This document shows, piece after piece, positions 11,346 to 24,734 of a stretch of 64,000 bases of DNA. Position 1 is the stretch's first letter. Each line of letters opens with the position of its first letter. The DNA comes from Rhipicephalus microplus (lineage: Eukaryota; Arthropoda; Arachnida; Ixodida; Ixodidae), in contig NW_027464602.1 in the NCBI RefSeq assembly GCF_043290135.1, forward strand, positions 5,022,001 through 5,086,000, written 5' to 3'. The notes below the pieces were generated by a model. That model was not told where the DNA came from and did no database searches. It saw only the letters and a list, made by a program, of their open reading frames with translations. The translations under genes were made by a program, and so were the position numbers.

Positions 11346-13363
11346 TCGAACCTCCAAACTTTCGGTTAACAGCCGATCGCGCTAGCCCAGTGCGCCACGG
11401 AGACAGTCTTGCTCCACTCTCACCACCATCAGAACATATCTTCAAAGCTATCAGCGCAAAGAAAAAAGCAACACATCACTCCCGGGATGGCTCAAAACTC
11501 CAACCTTTCGGTCAACAGCTGATCGCGCTAGCCCATTGCGCCACGGAGACAGTCTTGCTCCCCTCTCACCACCATCAGAACATATCTTCAAAGCTATCAG
11601 CCCAAAGAAAAAAAAGCACCGCACCACCACCGGGTGGGCTCGAACCTCCAACCTTTAGGTTAACAGCCGATCGTGCTAGCCGATTGCGCCACGGAGACAG
11701 TCGTGCTCCACTCTCACCACCATCAGAACATATTTTCAAAGCTATCAGCGCAAAAAAAGCAAAACACCACTCCCGGGAAGGCTCGAACCTCCAACGTTTC
11801 GGTTAACAGCCGATCGCGCTGGCCACTTGCGCCACGGAGACAGTCCTGCTCCACTCTCACCTTAATTAGAACATATCTTCAAAGCTATCAGCCCAAAGAA
11901 AAAAAAGTGCCGCACCACCACCGGGTGCGATCGAACTTCCAACCTTTCGGTTAACAGCAGATCGCGCTAGCCAATTGCGCCACGGAGACAATCGTGCTCC
12001 ACCCTCACCACCATCAGAACATATCTTCAAAGCTATCAGCGCAAAGAAAAAAGCAACACACCCCACCCAGGAGGGCTCGAACCTCCAACTTTAGGTTAAC
12101 AGCCGATCGCGCTAGCCTATTGCGCCACGGAGACAGTCCTGCTCCACTCTCACCACCATAAGAACATATCTTCAAAGCTATCAGCCCAAAGAAAAAAAGC
12201 GCCGCACCACCGCCGGGGGGCTCGAAACTCCAACCTTTCGGTTAACAGCCGATCGCGCTAGCCAATTGCGCCACGGAGACAGTCCTGCTCCACTCTCACC
12301 ACCATCAGAACATATCTTCAAAGCTATCAGCCCAAACAAAAAAAGCACCATACCACCACCGGGTGGGCTCGAACCTCCGACCTTTTGGTTAACAGCCGAT
12401 TGTGCTAGCCAATTGCGCCATTGAGACAGTCCTGCTCCACTCTCACCACCATCAGAACATATCTTCAAAGCTATCAGCCCAAAGAAAAAGAGCGCCGCAC
12501 CACCACGAGGTGGGCTCGAACCTCCAACTTTTCGGTGAACAGCCGATCACGCTAGCCAATTGCGCCACGGGGATAGTCCTGCTCCACTCTCACCACCATC
12601 AGAACATATCTTCAAAGCTATCAGCCCACAGAAAAAAAAGCGCCACACAACCACCGGGTAGGCTCGAACCTCCAACTTTTCGGTTAACAGCCGATCGCGC
12701 TAGCCAATTGCGCCACGGAGACAGTCCTGCTCCACTCTCACCACCATAAGAACATATCTTCAAAGCTATCAGCCCAAAGAAAAAAAAGCACCGCACCACC
12801 ACCGGGTGGGCTCGAACCTCCGACCTTTTGGTTAACAGCCGATCGCGCTAGCCAATTGCTCCACGGAGACAGTCCTGCTCCACTCTCATCACCATAAAAA
12901 CATATCTTAAAAGCTATCAGCGCAAAGAAAAAAAAGCGCTGCACCACCACCGGGTGGTCTCGAACCTCCAACCTTTCGGTTAACAGCCGATCGCGCTAGC
13001 CCATTGCGCCACGGAGACAGTCTTGCTCCACTCTCACCACCATCAGAACATATCTTCAAAGCTATCAGCGCAAAGAAAAAAGCAACACACCACTCCCGGG
13101 AGGGCTCGAAACTCCAACCTTTCGATCAACAGCGATCGCGCTAGCCAATTGCGCCACGGAGACAGTCCTGCTCCACTCTCACCACCATCAGAACATATCT
13201 TCGAAGCTATCAGCCCAAAGAAAAAAAAGCGCCATACCACCACCGGGTGGGCTCGAACCTCCGACCTTTTGGTTAACACTGCTCCACTCTCACCACCATC
13301 AGAACATACCTTCAAAGCTATCAGCCCAAAGAAAAAAAAGCGCCGCACCACCACCGCGTGGGC
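11346..13363 (-). repeat. Higher-order repeat A, copy 4 (3'-shortened)
   Basis: Follows copy 3 in order up to the truncated unit (13238-13278). It then jumps to the start of the next A copy, losing the last four units. One unit has a 1-bp deletion next to the anticodon stem (agcgatcgcg at ~13131) that is shared with copy 5. This supports copy 5 being derived from copy 4. Confidence 0.87.
13238..13278 (-). pseudogene. Truncated unit, A copy 4
   Basis: Identical junction; the next unit is the ccgcgtggg type that starts A copy 5. Confidence 0.85.
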
Positions 13364-14795
13364 TCGAACCTCCAAACTTTCGGTTAACAGCCGATCGCGC
13401 TAGCCCAGTGCGCCACGGAGACAGTCTTGCTCCACTCTCACCACCATCAGAACATATCTTCAAAGCTATCAGCGCAAAGAAAAAAGCAACACATCACTCC
13501 CGGGATGGCTCAAAACTCCAACCTTTCGGTCAACAGCTGATCGCGCTAGCCCATTGTGCCACGGAGACAGTCTTGCTCCCCTCTCACCACCATCAGAACA
13601 TATCTTCAAAGCTATCAGCCCAAAGAAAAAAAAGCACCGCACCACCACCGGGTGGGCTCGAACCTCCAACCTTTAGGTTAACAGCCGATCGTGCTAGCCG
13701 ATTGCGCCACGGAGACAGTCGTGCTCCACTCTCACCACCATCAGAACATATTTTCAAAGCTATCAGCGCAAAAAAAGCAAAACACCACTCCCGGGAAGGC
13801 TCGAACCTCCAACTTTTCGGTTAACAGCCGATCGCGCTGGCCACTTGCGCCACGGAGACAGTCCTGCTCCACTCTCACCTTAATTAGAACATATCTTCAA
13901 AGCTATCAGCCCAAAGAAAAAGAGCGCCGCACCACCACGAGGTGGGCTCGAACCTCCAACTTTTCGGTGAACAGCCGATCACGCTAGCCAATTGCGCCAC
14001 GGGGATAGTCCTGCTCCACTCTCACCACCATCAGAACATATCTTCAAAGCTATCAGCCCACAGAAAAAAAAGCGCCACACAACCACCGGGTAGGCTCGAA
14101 CCTCCAACTTTTCGGTTAACAGCCGATCGCGCTAGCCAATTGCGCCACGGAGACAGTCCTGCTCCACTCTCACCACCATAAGAACATATCTTCAAAGCTA
14201 TCAGCCCAAAGAAAAAAAAGCACCGCACCACCACCGGGTGGGCTCGAACCTCCGACCTTTTGGTTAACAGCCGATCGCGCTAGCCAATTGCTCCACGGAG
14301 ACAGTCCTGCTCCACTCTCATCACCATAAAAACATATCTTAAAAGCTATCAGCGCAAAGAAAAAAAAGCGCTGCACCACCACCGGGTGGTCTCGAACCTC
14401 CAACCTTTCGGTTAACAGCCGATCGCGCTAGCCCATTGCGCCACGGAGACAGTCTTGCTCCACTCTCACCACCATCAGAACATATCTTCAAAGCTATCAG
14501 CGCAAAGAAAAAAGCAACACACCACTCCCGGGAGGGCTCGAAACTCCAACCTTTCGATCAACAGCGATCGCGCTAGCCAATTGCGCCACGGAGACAGTCC
14601 TGCTCCACTCTCACCACCATCAGAACATATCTTCGAAGCTATCAGCCCAAAGAAAAAAAAGCGCCATACCACCACCGGGTGGGCTCGAACCTCCGACCTT
14701 TTGGTTAACACTGCTCCACTCTCACCACCATCAGAACATACCTTCAAAGCTATCAGCCCAAAGAAAAAAAAGCGCCGCACCACCACCGCGTGGGC
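13364..14795 (-). repeat. Higher-order repeat A, copy 5 (internally deleted, 10 units)
   Basis: A 1,432-bp version of A. At ~13,880-13,930 the ttaattag spacer unit joins directly to the aaaaagagcgcc unit, removing four intervening units. The deletion keeps the unit phase intact, as expected for unequal exchange between homologous units. The truncated unit lies at 14670-14710. Confidence 0.88.
14670..14710 (-). pseudogene. Truncated unit, A copy 5
   Basis: Identical junction, 1,432 bp after the copy-4 truncated unit. Confidence 0.85.
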
Positions 14796-17700
14796 TCGAA
14801 CCTCCAAACTTTCGGTTAACAGCCGATCGCGCTAGCCCAGTGCGCCACGGAGACAGTCTTGCTCCACTCTCACCACCATCAGAACATATCTTCAAAGCTA
14901 TCAGCGCAAAGAAAAAAGCAACACATCACTCCCGGGATGGCTCAAAACTCCAACCTTTCGGTCAACAGCTGATCGCGCTAGCCCATTGTGCCACGGAGAC
15001 AGTCTTGCTCCCCTCTCACCACCATCAGAACATATCTTCAAAGCTATCAGCCCAAAGAAAAAAAAGCACCGCACCACCACCGGGTGGGCTCGAACCTCCA
15101 ACCTTTAGGTTAACAGCCGATCGTGCTAGCCGATTGCGCCACGGAGACAGTCGTGCTCCACTCTCACCACCATCAGAACATATTTTCAAAGCTATCAGCG
15201 CAAAAAAAGCAAAACACCACTCCCGGGAAGGCTCGAACCTCCAACTTTTCGGTTAACAGCCGATCGCGCTGGCCACTTGCGCCACGGAGACAGTCCTGCT
15301 CCACTCTCACCTTAATTAGAACATATCTTCAAAGCTATCAGCCCAAAGAAAAAAAAGCGCCGCACCACCACCGGGTGCGATCGAACTTCCAACCTTTCGG
15401 TTAACAGCAGATCGCGCTAGCCAATTGCGCCACGGAGACAATCGTGCTCCACCCTCACCACCATCAGAACATATCTTCAAAGCTATCAGCGCAAAGAAAA
15501 AAGCAACACACCCCACCCAGGAGGGCTCGAACCTCCAACTTTAGGTTAACAGCCGATCGCGCTAGCCTATTGCGCCACGGAGACAGTCCTGCTCCACTCT
15601 CACCACCATAAGAACATATCTTCAAAGCTATCAGCCCAAAGAAAAAAAGCGCCGCACCACCGCCGGGTGGGCTCGAAACTCCAACCTTTCGGTTAACAGC
15701 CGATCGCGCTAGCCAATTGCGCCACGGAGACAGTCCTGCTCCACTCTCACCACCATCAGAACATATCTTCAAAGCTATCAGCCCAAACAAAAAAAGCACC
15801 ATACCACCACCGGGTGGGCTCGAACCTCCGACCTTTTGGTTAACAGCCGATTGTGCTAGCCAATTGCGCCATTGAGACAGTCCTGCTCCACTCTCACCAC
15901 CATCAGAACATATCTTCAAAGCTATCAGCCCAAAGAAAAAGAGCGCCGCACCACCACGAGGTGGGCTCGAACCTCCAACTTTTCGGTGAACAGCCGATCA
16001 CGCTAGCCAATTGCGCCACGGGGATAGTCCTGCTCCACTCTCACCACCATCAGAACATATCTTCAAAGCTATCAGCCCACAGAAAAAAAAGCGCCACACA
16101 ACCACCGGGTAGGCTCGAACCTCCAACTTTTCGGTTAACAGCCGATCGCGCTAGCCAATTGCGCCACGGAGACAGTCCTGCTCCACTCTCACCACCATAA
16201 GAACATATCTTCAAAGCTATCAGCCCAAAGAAAAAAAAGCACCGCACCACCACCGGGTGGGCTCGAACCTCCGACCTTTTGGTTAACAGCCGATCGCGCT
16301 AGCCAATTGCTCCACGGAGACAGTCCTGCTCCACTCTCATCACCATAAAAACATATCTTAAAAGCTATCAGCGCAAAGAAAAAAAAGCGCTGCACCACCA
16401 CCGGGTGGTCTCGAACCTCCAACCTTTCGGTTAACAGCCGATCGCGCTAGCCCATTGCGCCACGGAGACAGTCTTGCTCCACTCTCACCACCATCAGAAC
16501 ATATCTTCAAAGCTATCAGCGCAAAGAAAAAAGCAACACACCACTCCCGGGAGGGCTCGAAACTCCAACCTTTCGATCAACAGCCGATCGCGCTAGCCAA
16601 TTGCGCCACGGAGACAGTCCTGCTCCACTCTCACCACCATCAGAACATATCTTCGAAGCTATCAGCCCAAAGAAAAAAAAGCGCCATACCACCACCGGGT
16701 GGGCTCGAACCTCCGACCTTTTGGTTAACACTGCTCCACTCTCACCACCATCAGAACATACCTTCAAAGCTATCAGCCCAAAGAAAAAAAAGCGCCGCAC
16801 CACCACCGGGTGGGCTCGAACCTCCAACTTTTCGGTTAACAGCCGAGCACGCTAGCGAATTGTGCCACGGAGACAGTCCTGCTCCACTCTCACCACCATC
16901 AGAACATATCTTCAAAGCTATCAGCCCACAGAAAAAAAGCGCCGCACAACCACCGGGTAGGCTCGAACCTCCAACTTTTCGGTTAACAGCCGATCGCGCT
17001 AGCCAATTGCGCCACGGAGACAGTCCTGCTCCACTCTCACCACCATAAGAACATATCTTCAAAGCTATCAGCCCAAAGAAAAAAAAGCGCCGCACCACCG
17101 CCGGGTGGGCTCGAACCTCCGACCTTTTGGTTAACAGCCGATCGCTCTAGCCAATTGCGCCACGGAGACGGTCCTGCTCCACTCTCACCATCATCAGAAC
17201 ATATCTTCAAAGCTATCAGCCCAAAGAAAAAAAAGCGCCGCACCACCACCGGGTGGGCTCAAACCTCCAACTTTTCGGTTAACAGCCGATCACGCTAGCC
17301 AATTGCGCCACGGAGACAGTCCTGCTCCACTCTCATTACCATCAGAACATATCTTCAAAGCTATCAGCCCACAGAAAAAAAAGCGCCGCACAACCACCGG
17401 GTAGGCTCGAACCTCCAACTTTTCGGTCAACAGCCGATCGCGCTAGCCAATCGCACCACGGAGACAGTCCTGCTCCACTCTCACCACCATAAGAACATAT
17501 CTTCAAAGCTATCAGCCCAAAAAAAGCGCCGCACCACCACCGGGTGGGCTCGAACCTCCAACCTTTCGGTTAACTGCCGATCGCGCTAGCCAATTGCGCC
17601 ACGAAGACAGTCCTGCTACACTCTCACCACCATCAGAACATATCTTCAAAGCTATTACCGCAAAGAAAAAAGCAACACACCACTCCCGGGAGGGCTCGAA

Positions 17701-17975
17701 ACTCAAACTTTTCGGTTAACAGTCGATCGCACTAGCCCATTGCGCCACGGAGGCATTCTTGCTCCACTCTCACCATCATCAGAACATATCTTCAAAGCTA
17801 TCAGCGCAAAGAAAAAAAGCGCTGCACCACCACCGCGTGGGCTCGAACCTCCAACCTTTCGGTTAACAGCCGATCGTGCTAGCCAATTGCGCCATGGAGA
17901 CAGTCCTGCTCCACTCTCCCCACCATCAGAACATATCTTCAAAGCTATCAGCGCAAAGAAAAAAAAAGCGCTGCA
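14796..17975 (-). repeat. Higher-order repeat A, copy 6, with start of block B
   Basis: Full-length A copy matching copy 2 at an offset of ~12,184-12,188 bp. The match continues into the first block-B units until ~17,975. The unit equivalent to the GUC copy at 5640 reads ttaacag here (~17863), so it has a GUU anticodon. One unit has forward taactg at ~17571, changing U33 to A33. Confidence 0.87.
16690..16730 (-). pseudogene. Truncated unit, A copy 6
   Basis: Identical junction; followed by the gagcacgctagcg unit as in copies 1-3. Confidence 0.85.
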
Positions 17976-19100
17976 CCACCACCAGGTTGGCTCGAACCTC
18001 CAACCTTTCGGTTAACAGCTGATCGCGCTAGCCCATTGCGCCACGGAGACAGTCTTGCTCCACTCTCACCACCATCAGAACATATCTTCAAAGCTATCAG
18101 CGCAAAGAAAAAAAGCGCTGCACCACCACCGGGTGGGCTCGAACCTCCAACCTTTCGGTTAACAGCCAATCGCGCTAGCCCATTGCGCCACGGAGACAGT
18201 CTTGCTCCACTCTCACCACCATCAGAACATATCTTCAAAGCTATCAGCGCAAAGAAAAAAGCAACACACCACTCCCGGGAGGGCTCGAAACTCCAACCTT
18301 TCGGTCAACAGCCGATCGCGCTAGCCAATTGCGCCACGGAGACAGTCCTGCTCCACTCTCATCACCATCAGAACATATCTTCAAAGCTATCAGCCCAAAG
18401 AAAAAAAAAGCGCCATACCACCACCGGGTGTGCTCGAACCTCCGACCTTTTGGTTAACACTGCTCCACTCTCACCACCATCAGAACATATCTTCAAAGCT
18501 ATCAGCCCACAGAAAAAAAAGCGCCGCACAACCACCGGGTAGGCTCGAACCTCCAACTTTTCGGTTAACAGCCGATCGCGCTAGCCAATTGCGCCATGGA
18601 GACAGTCCTGCTCCACTCTCACCACCATCAGAACATATCTTCAAAGCTATCAGCCCACCGAAAAAAAAGCGCCGCACAACCACCGGGTAGGCTCGAACCT
18701 CCAACTTTTCGGTTAACAGCCGATCGCGCTAGCCAATTGCTCACGAAGACAGTCCTGCTCCAATCTCACCACCATAAGAACATATCTTCAAAGCTATCAG
18801 CCAAAAAAAAAGCGCCGCACAACCATCGGGTGGGCTCGAACCTCCAACCTTTCGGTTAACAGCCGATCACACTAGCCAATTGCCCCACGAAGACAGTCGT
18901 GCTCCACTCTCACCACCGTCAGAACATTTCTTCAGAGCTATCACCCCCCAAAAAAAACGCCACACCACCACCGGTTGGGCTCGAACCTCCAATCTTTCGG
19001 TTAACAGCCGATCGCGCTAGCCAATTGCGCCACGGATACAGTCCTGCTCCACTCTCACCACCATAAGAACATATCTTCAAAGCTATCAGCCCAAAGAAAA
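17976..19100 (-). repeat. Mixed array segment between A6 and A7
   Basis: Seven to eight units assembled from A- and B-like members, including a truncated unit (18419-18459) joined to the tagg-type unit. No long duplicate of this exact order is visible elsewhere in the window. There is no non-array DNA in it. Confidence 0.75.
18419..18459 (-). pseudogene. Truncated unit in mixed segment
   Basis: Same junction with forward gggtgtgctcg. Followed directly by a tagg-class unit, so this neighbourhood is a recombinant. Confidence 0.82.
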
Positions 19101-21640
19101 AAAAGCGCCGCACCACCGCCGGGTGGGCTCGAAACTCCAACCTTTCGGTCAACAGCTGATCGCGCTAGCCCATTGCGCCACGGAGACAGTCTTGGTCCCC
19201 TCTCACCACCATCAGAACATATCTTCAAAGCTATCAGCCCAAAGAAAAAAAAGCACCGCACCACCACCGGGTGGGCTCGAACCTCCAACCTTTCGGTTAA
19301 CAGCCGATCGCGCTAGCCAATTGCGCCACGGAGACAGTCGTGCTCCACTCTCACCACCATCAGAACATATTTTCAAAGCTATCAGCGCAAAAAAAGCAAA
19401 ACACCACTCCCGGGAGTGCTCGAACCTCCAACTTTTCGGTTAACAGCCAATCGCGCTGGCCACTTGCGCCACGGAGACAGTCCTGCACCACTCTCACCTT
19501 AATTAGAACATATCTTCAAAGCTATCAGCCCAAAGAAAAAAAGCGCCGCACCACCACCGGGTGCGATCAAACTTCCAACCTTTCGGTTAACAGCAGATCG
19601 CGCTAGCCAATTGCGCCACGGAGACAATCGTGCTCCACTCTCACCACCATCAGAACATATCTTCAAAGCTATCAGCGCAAAGAAAAAAGCAACACACCCC
19701 ACCCAGGAGGGTTTGAACCTCCAACTTTTCGGTTAACAGCCGATCGCGCTAGCCAATTGCGCCACGGAGACAGTCCTGCTCTACTCTCACCACCATAAGA
19801 ACATATCTTCAAAGCTATCAGCCCAAAGAAAAAAAGCGCCGCACCACCGTCGGGTGGGCTCGAAACTCCAACCTTTCGGTTAACAGCCGATCTCGCTAGC
19901 CAATTGCGCCACGGAGACAGTCCTGCTCCACTCTCACCACCATCAGAACATATCTTCAAAGCTATCAGCCCAAACAAAAAAGCACCATACCACCACCGGG
20001 TGGGCTCGAACCTCCGACCTTTTGGTTAACAGCCGATCGTGCTAGCCAATTGCGCCATGGAGACAGTCCTGCTCCACTCTCACCACCATCAGAACATATC
20101 TTCAAAGCTATCAGCCCAAAGAAAAAAAAAGCGCTGCACCACCACGAGGTGGGCTCGAACCTCCAACTTTTCGGTTAACAGCCGATCACGCTAGCCAATT
20201 GCGCCACGGGGACAGTCCTGCTCCACTCTCACCACCATCAGAACATATCTTCAAAGCTATCAGCCCACAGAAAAAAAGCGCCACACAACCACCGGGTAGG
20301 CTCGAACCTCCAACTTTTCGGTTAACAGCCGATCGCGCTAGCCAATTGTGCCACGGAGACAGTCCTGCTCCACTCTCACCACCATAAGAACATATCTTCA
20401 AAGCTATCAGCCCAAAGAAAAAAAAGCGCCGCACCACCACCGGGTGGGCTCGAACCTCCGACCTTTTGGTTAACAGCCGATCGCGCTAGCCAATTGCTCC
20501 ACGCAGACAGTCCTGCTCAACTCTCATCACCATAAAAACATATCTTCAAAGCTATCAGCCCCAAGAAAAAAAAGCGCCGCACCACCACCGGGTGGGCTCA
20601 AACCTCCAACCTTTCGGTTAACAGCTGCTTGCGCTAGCCAATTGTGCCACGGAGACAGTCCTGCTTTACTCTCACCATCATCAGAACATATCTTAAAAGC
20701 TATCAGCGCAAAGAAAAAAGCGCTGCACCACCACCGGGTGGGCTCGAACCTCCAACCTTTCGGTTAACAGCCGATCGCGCTAGCCCATTGCGCCACGGAG
20801 ACAGTCTTGCTCCACTCTCACCACCATCAGAACATATCTTCAAAGCTATCAGCGCAAAGAAAAAAGCAACACACCACTCCCGGGAGGGCTCGAAACTCCA
20901 ACCTTTCGGTCAACAGCCGATCGCGCTAGCCAATTGCGCCATGGAGACAGTCCTGCTCCACTCTCACCACCATCAGAACATATCTTCAAAGCTATCAGCC
21001 CAAAGAAAAAAAAGCGCCATACCACCACCGGGTGGGCTCGAACCTCCGACCTTTTGGTTAACACTGCTCCACTCTCACCACCATCAGAACATACCTTCAA
21101 AGCTATCAGCCCAAAAAAAAGCGCCGCACCACCACCGGGTGGGCTCGAACCTCCAACTTTTCGGGTAACAGCCGAGCACGCTAGCCAATTGTGCCACGGA
21201 GACAACCCTGCTTCACTCTCACCACCATCAGAACATATCTTCAAAGCTATCAGCCCACAGAAAAAAAGCGCCGCACAACCACCGGGTAGGCTCGAACCTC
21301 CAACTTTTCGGTTAACAGCCGATCGCGCTAGCCACTTGCGCCACGGAGACAGTCCTGCTCCACTCTCACCACCATAAGAACATATCTTCAAAGCTATCAG
21401 CCCAAAGAAAAAAAAGCGCCACACCACCGCCGGGTGGGCTCGAACCTCCGACCTTTTGGTTAACAGCCGATCGCTCTAGCCAATTGCGCCACGAAGACAG
21501 TCCTGCTCCACTCTCACCATCATCAGAACATATCTTCAAAGCTATCAGCCCAAAGAAAAAAAAGCGCCGCACCACCACCGGGTGGGCTCGAACCTCCAAC
21601 TTTTCGGTTAACAGCCGATCACGCTAGCCAATTGCGCCAC
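19101..21640 (-). repeat. Higher-order repeat A, copy 7 (diverged)
   Basis: Carries the A order: tcaacag unit, ttaattag spacer at ~19498, ccacccaggagg unit, gagg unit and truncated unit at 21023-21063. It has many more private substitutions than copies 1-6 and so is an older or less homogenised copy. Confidence 0.78.
21023..21063 (-). pseudogene. Truncated unit, A copy 7
   Basis: Same junction in the diverged A copy, showing that the deletion predates A-family divergence. Confidence 0.85.
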
Positions 21641-22170
21641 GGAGACAGTCCTGCTCCACTCTCACCACCATCAGAACATATCTTCAAAGCTATCAGCCCA
21701 CAGAAAAAAAGCGCCGCACAACCACCGGGTAGGCTCGAACCTCCAATTTTTCGGTCAACAGCCGATCGCGCTAGCCAATCGCACCACAGAGACAGTCCTG
21801 CTCCACTCTCACCACCATAAGAACATATCTTCAAAGCTATCAGCCGAAAAAAAAGCAAAACACCACTCCCGGGAGGGCTCGAAGCTCCAACTTTTCGGTT
21901 CAACGCAGATCGCGCTAGCTAATTGCGCCACGGAGACAATCGTGCTCCACTCTCACCACCATCAGAACATATTTTCGAAGCTATCAGCGCAAAGAAAAAA
22001 GCAACACACCCCACCCGGGAGGGCTCGAACCTCCAACTTTTCGGTTAACAGCCGATCGCACTAACCAATTGCGCCACGGGGACCGTCCTGCTCCACTCTC
22101 ACCACCGTCAGACCATTTCTTCAGAGCTATCACCCCAAAGAAATAAAAAAGCGCCGCACCACCACCGGGT
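21641..22170 (-). repeat. Junction units between A7 and the C duplication
   Basis: Three to four units. The unit near 21,900 has a scrambled anticodon loop (forward ttcaacgcag instead of ttaacagc), so no anticodon can be assigned. The segment ends where the 4.7 kb duplication begins. Confidence 0.7.
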
Positions 22171-23041
22171 GGGCTCGAAACTCCAAACTTTCGGTTAACA
22201 GCCGATCGCGCTAGCCAATGGCGCCACGGAGACAGTCCTCTTCCAATCTCACCACCCTCAGAACATATATTCAAAGCTATCAGCCCAAAGAAAAAAAAGC
22301 GCCGCACCACCACCGGGTGGGCTCGAACCTCCAACTTTTTGGTTAACAGCCGATCACGCTAGCCAATTACGCCACGGAGACAGTCCTGCTCCACTCTCAC
22401 CACCATCAGAACATATCTTCAAAGCTATCAGCCCACAGAAAAAAAAGCGCCACACAACCACCGGGTAGGCTCGAACCTCCAACTTTTCGGTTAACAGCCG
22501 ATCGCGCTAGCCAATTGCGCCACGGAGACAGTCCTGCTCCACTCTCACCACCGTAAGAACATATCTTCAAAGCTATCAGCCCAAAAAAAAGCGCCGCACC
22601 ACCACCAGGTGGGCTCGAACCTCCAACCTTTCGGTTAACAGCCGATCACGCCTGCCAATTGCCCCACGGAGACGGTCGTGCTCCACTCTCACCACCGTCA
22701 GAACAGTTCTTCAGAGCTATCACCCCAAAGAAAAAAAAAGCGCCGCACCACCACCGGTTGGGCTCGAACCTCCAACCTTTCGGTTAACAGCCGATCGCGC
22801 TAGCCAATTGCGCCACGAAGACAGTCCTGCTCCACTCTCACCACCATCAGAACATATCTTCAAAGCTATTACCGCAAAGAAAAAAGCAACACACCACTCC
22901 CGGGAGGGCTCGAAACTCAAACCTTTTGGTTAACAGCCGATCGCGCTAGCCCATAGCGCCACGGAGGCAGTCTTGCTCCACTCTCACCATCATCAGAACA
23001 TATCTTCAAAGCTATCAGCGCAAAGAAAAAAAGCGCTGCAC

Positions 23042-23114
23042 CACCACCGCGTGGGCTCGATTTCCAACCTTTCGGTTAGCAGCCGATCGCGCTAGCCCAT
23101 TGCGCCACGGAGAC
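23042..23114 (-). pseudogene. Copy with GCU (Ser-type) anticodon
   Basis: Forward ttagcag, anticodon 23078-23080. Also a 1-bp deletion in the box-B/T-stem region (forward ctcgatttcc). Confidence 0.6.
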
Positions 23115-23333
23115 AGTCTTGCTCCACTCTCACCACCATCAGAACATATCTTCAAAGCTATCAGCCCAAAGAAAAAAAGCACCGCACCACCACTGGATGG
23201 GCTCGAACCTCCAACCTTTCGGTTAACAGCCGATCGCGCTAGCCAATTGCGCCACGGAGACAGTCGTGCTCCACTCTGACCACCATCAGAACATATCCTC
23301 AAAGCTATCAGCGCAAAGAAGAAAGCAAAACAC

Positions 23334-23407
23334 CACTCCCGGGAGGGCTCGAACCTCAAACTTTTCGGTTTACAGCCGATCGCGCTGGCCAATTGCGCCA
23401 CGGAGAC
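23334..23407 (-). pseudogene. Copy with GUA (Tyr-type) anticodon
   Basis: Forward tttacag gives loop CTGTAAA; anticodon 23371-23373. T-stem has one mismatch (forward cctca). Confidence 0.6.
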
Positions 23408-24216
23408 AGTCCTGCTCCACTCTCACCACAATTAGAACATGTCTTCAAAGCTATCAGCCCAAAGAAAAAAAAGCGCCGCACCACCACCGGGTGGGCTCGA
23501 ACCTCCAACCTTTCGGTTAACAGCAGATCGCGCTAGCCAATTGCGCCACGGAGACAATCGTGCTCCACTCTCACCACCATCAGAACATATCTTCAAAGCT
23601 ATCAGCGCAAAGAAAAAAGCAACACACCCCACCCGGGAGGGCTCGAACCTCCAACTTTTCGGTTAACTGCCGATCGCGCTAGCCAATTGCGCCACGGGGA
23701 CCGTCCTGCTCCACTCTCACCACCGTCAGACCATTTCTTCAGAGCTATCACCCCAAAGAAAAAAAAAGCGCCGCACCACCACCGGGTGGGCTCGAACCTC
23801 CAACCTTTCGGTTAACTGCCGATCGCGCTAGCCAATTGTGCCACGGAGACAGTCCTGCTCTACTCTCACCACCATCAGAACATATCTTCAAAGCTATCAG
23901 CCCAGAGAAAAAAAGCGCCGCACCACCGCCGTGTGGGCTAGAAACTCCAACCTTTCGGTTAACAGCCGATCGCGCTAGCCAATTGCGCCACGGAGACAGT
24001 CCTGCTCCACTCTCACCACCATCAGAACATATCTTCAAAGCTATCAACCAAAAGAAAAAAAGTGCCATACCACCACCGGGTGGGCTCGAACGTCCGACCT
24101 TTTGGTTAACAGCCGATCGCGCTAGCCAATTGCGCCATGGAGACAGTCCTGCTCCACTCTCACCACCATCAGAACATATCTTCAAAGCTATCAGCACAAA
24201 GAAAAAAGCAACACAC

Positions 24217-24290
24217 CTCTCCCAAGAGGGCTCGAAACTCCAGACTTTCGTTTCACAGCCGATTGCGCTAGCCAATTGTGCCACGGAGGC
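24217..24290 (-). pseudogene. Copy with GUG (His-type) anticodon
   Basis: Forward gtttcacag, anticodon 24254-24256. 3' end carries a ctctcccaagagg near-hairpin. Confidence 0.55.
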
Positions 24291-24660
24291 AGTCCTGCTC
24301 CACTCTCACCACCATCAGAACATATCTTCAAAGCTATCAGCCCAAAGAAAAAAAAGCTCCGCACCACCGCCAAGTGGGCTCGAAACTCCAACCTTTCGGT
24401 TAACAGCCGATCGCCCTAGCCAATTGCGCCACAGAGACAGTCCTGCTCCACTCTCACCACCATCAGAACATATTTTCAAAGCTATCAGCCCAAAGAAAAA
24501 AAGCGCCATACCACCACCGCGTGGGCTCAAACCTCCGACCTTTTGGTTAACAGCCGATCGCGCTAGCCAATTGCGCCACGGAGACAGTCCTGCTCCACTC
24601 TCACCACCATCAGAACATATCTTCAAAGCTATCAGCCCAAAGAAAAAAAAAGCGCCGCAC

Positions 24661-24734
24661 AAACACCGGGTAGGCTCCAACCTCCAACTTTTCGGTTAAA
24701 AGCCGATCGCGCTAGCCAATTGCGCCACGGAGAC
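24661..24734 (-). pseudogene. Copy with UUU (Lys-type) anticodon
   Basis: Forward ttaaaag, anticodon 24698-24700; box B altered (forward ctccaacc). Confidence 0.6.

Noticed and set aside
23836..24699. 287-codon plus-strand open frame
   Set aside because: It is an antisense reading through about six tRNA-like units. Its repeated blocks follow the 147-bp unit, and frame is kept only where the A-tract length allows. No intron, start context or coding signal is independent of the repeat.
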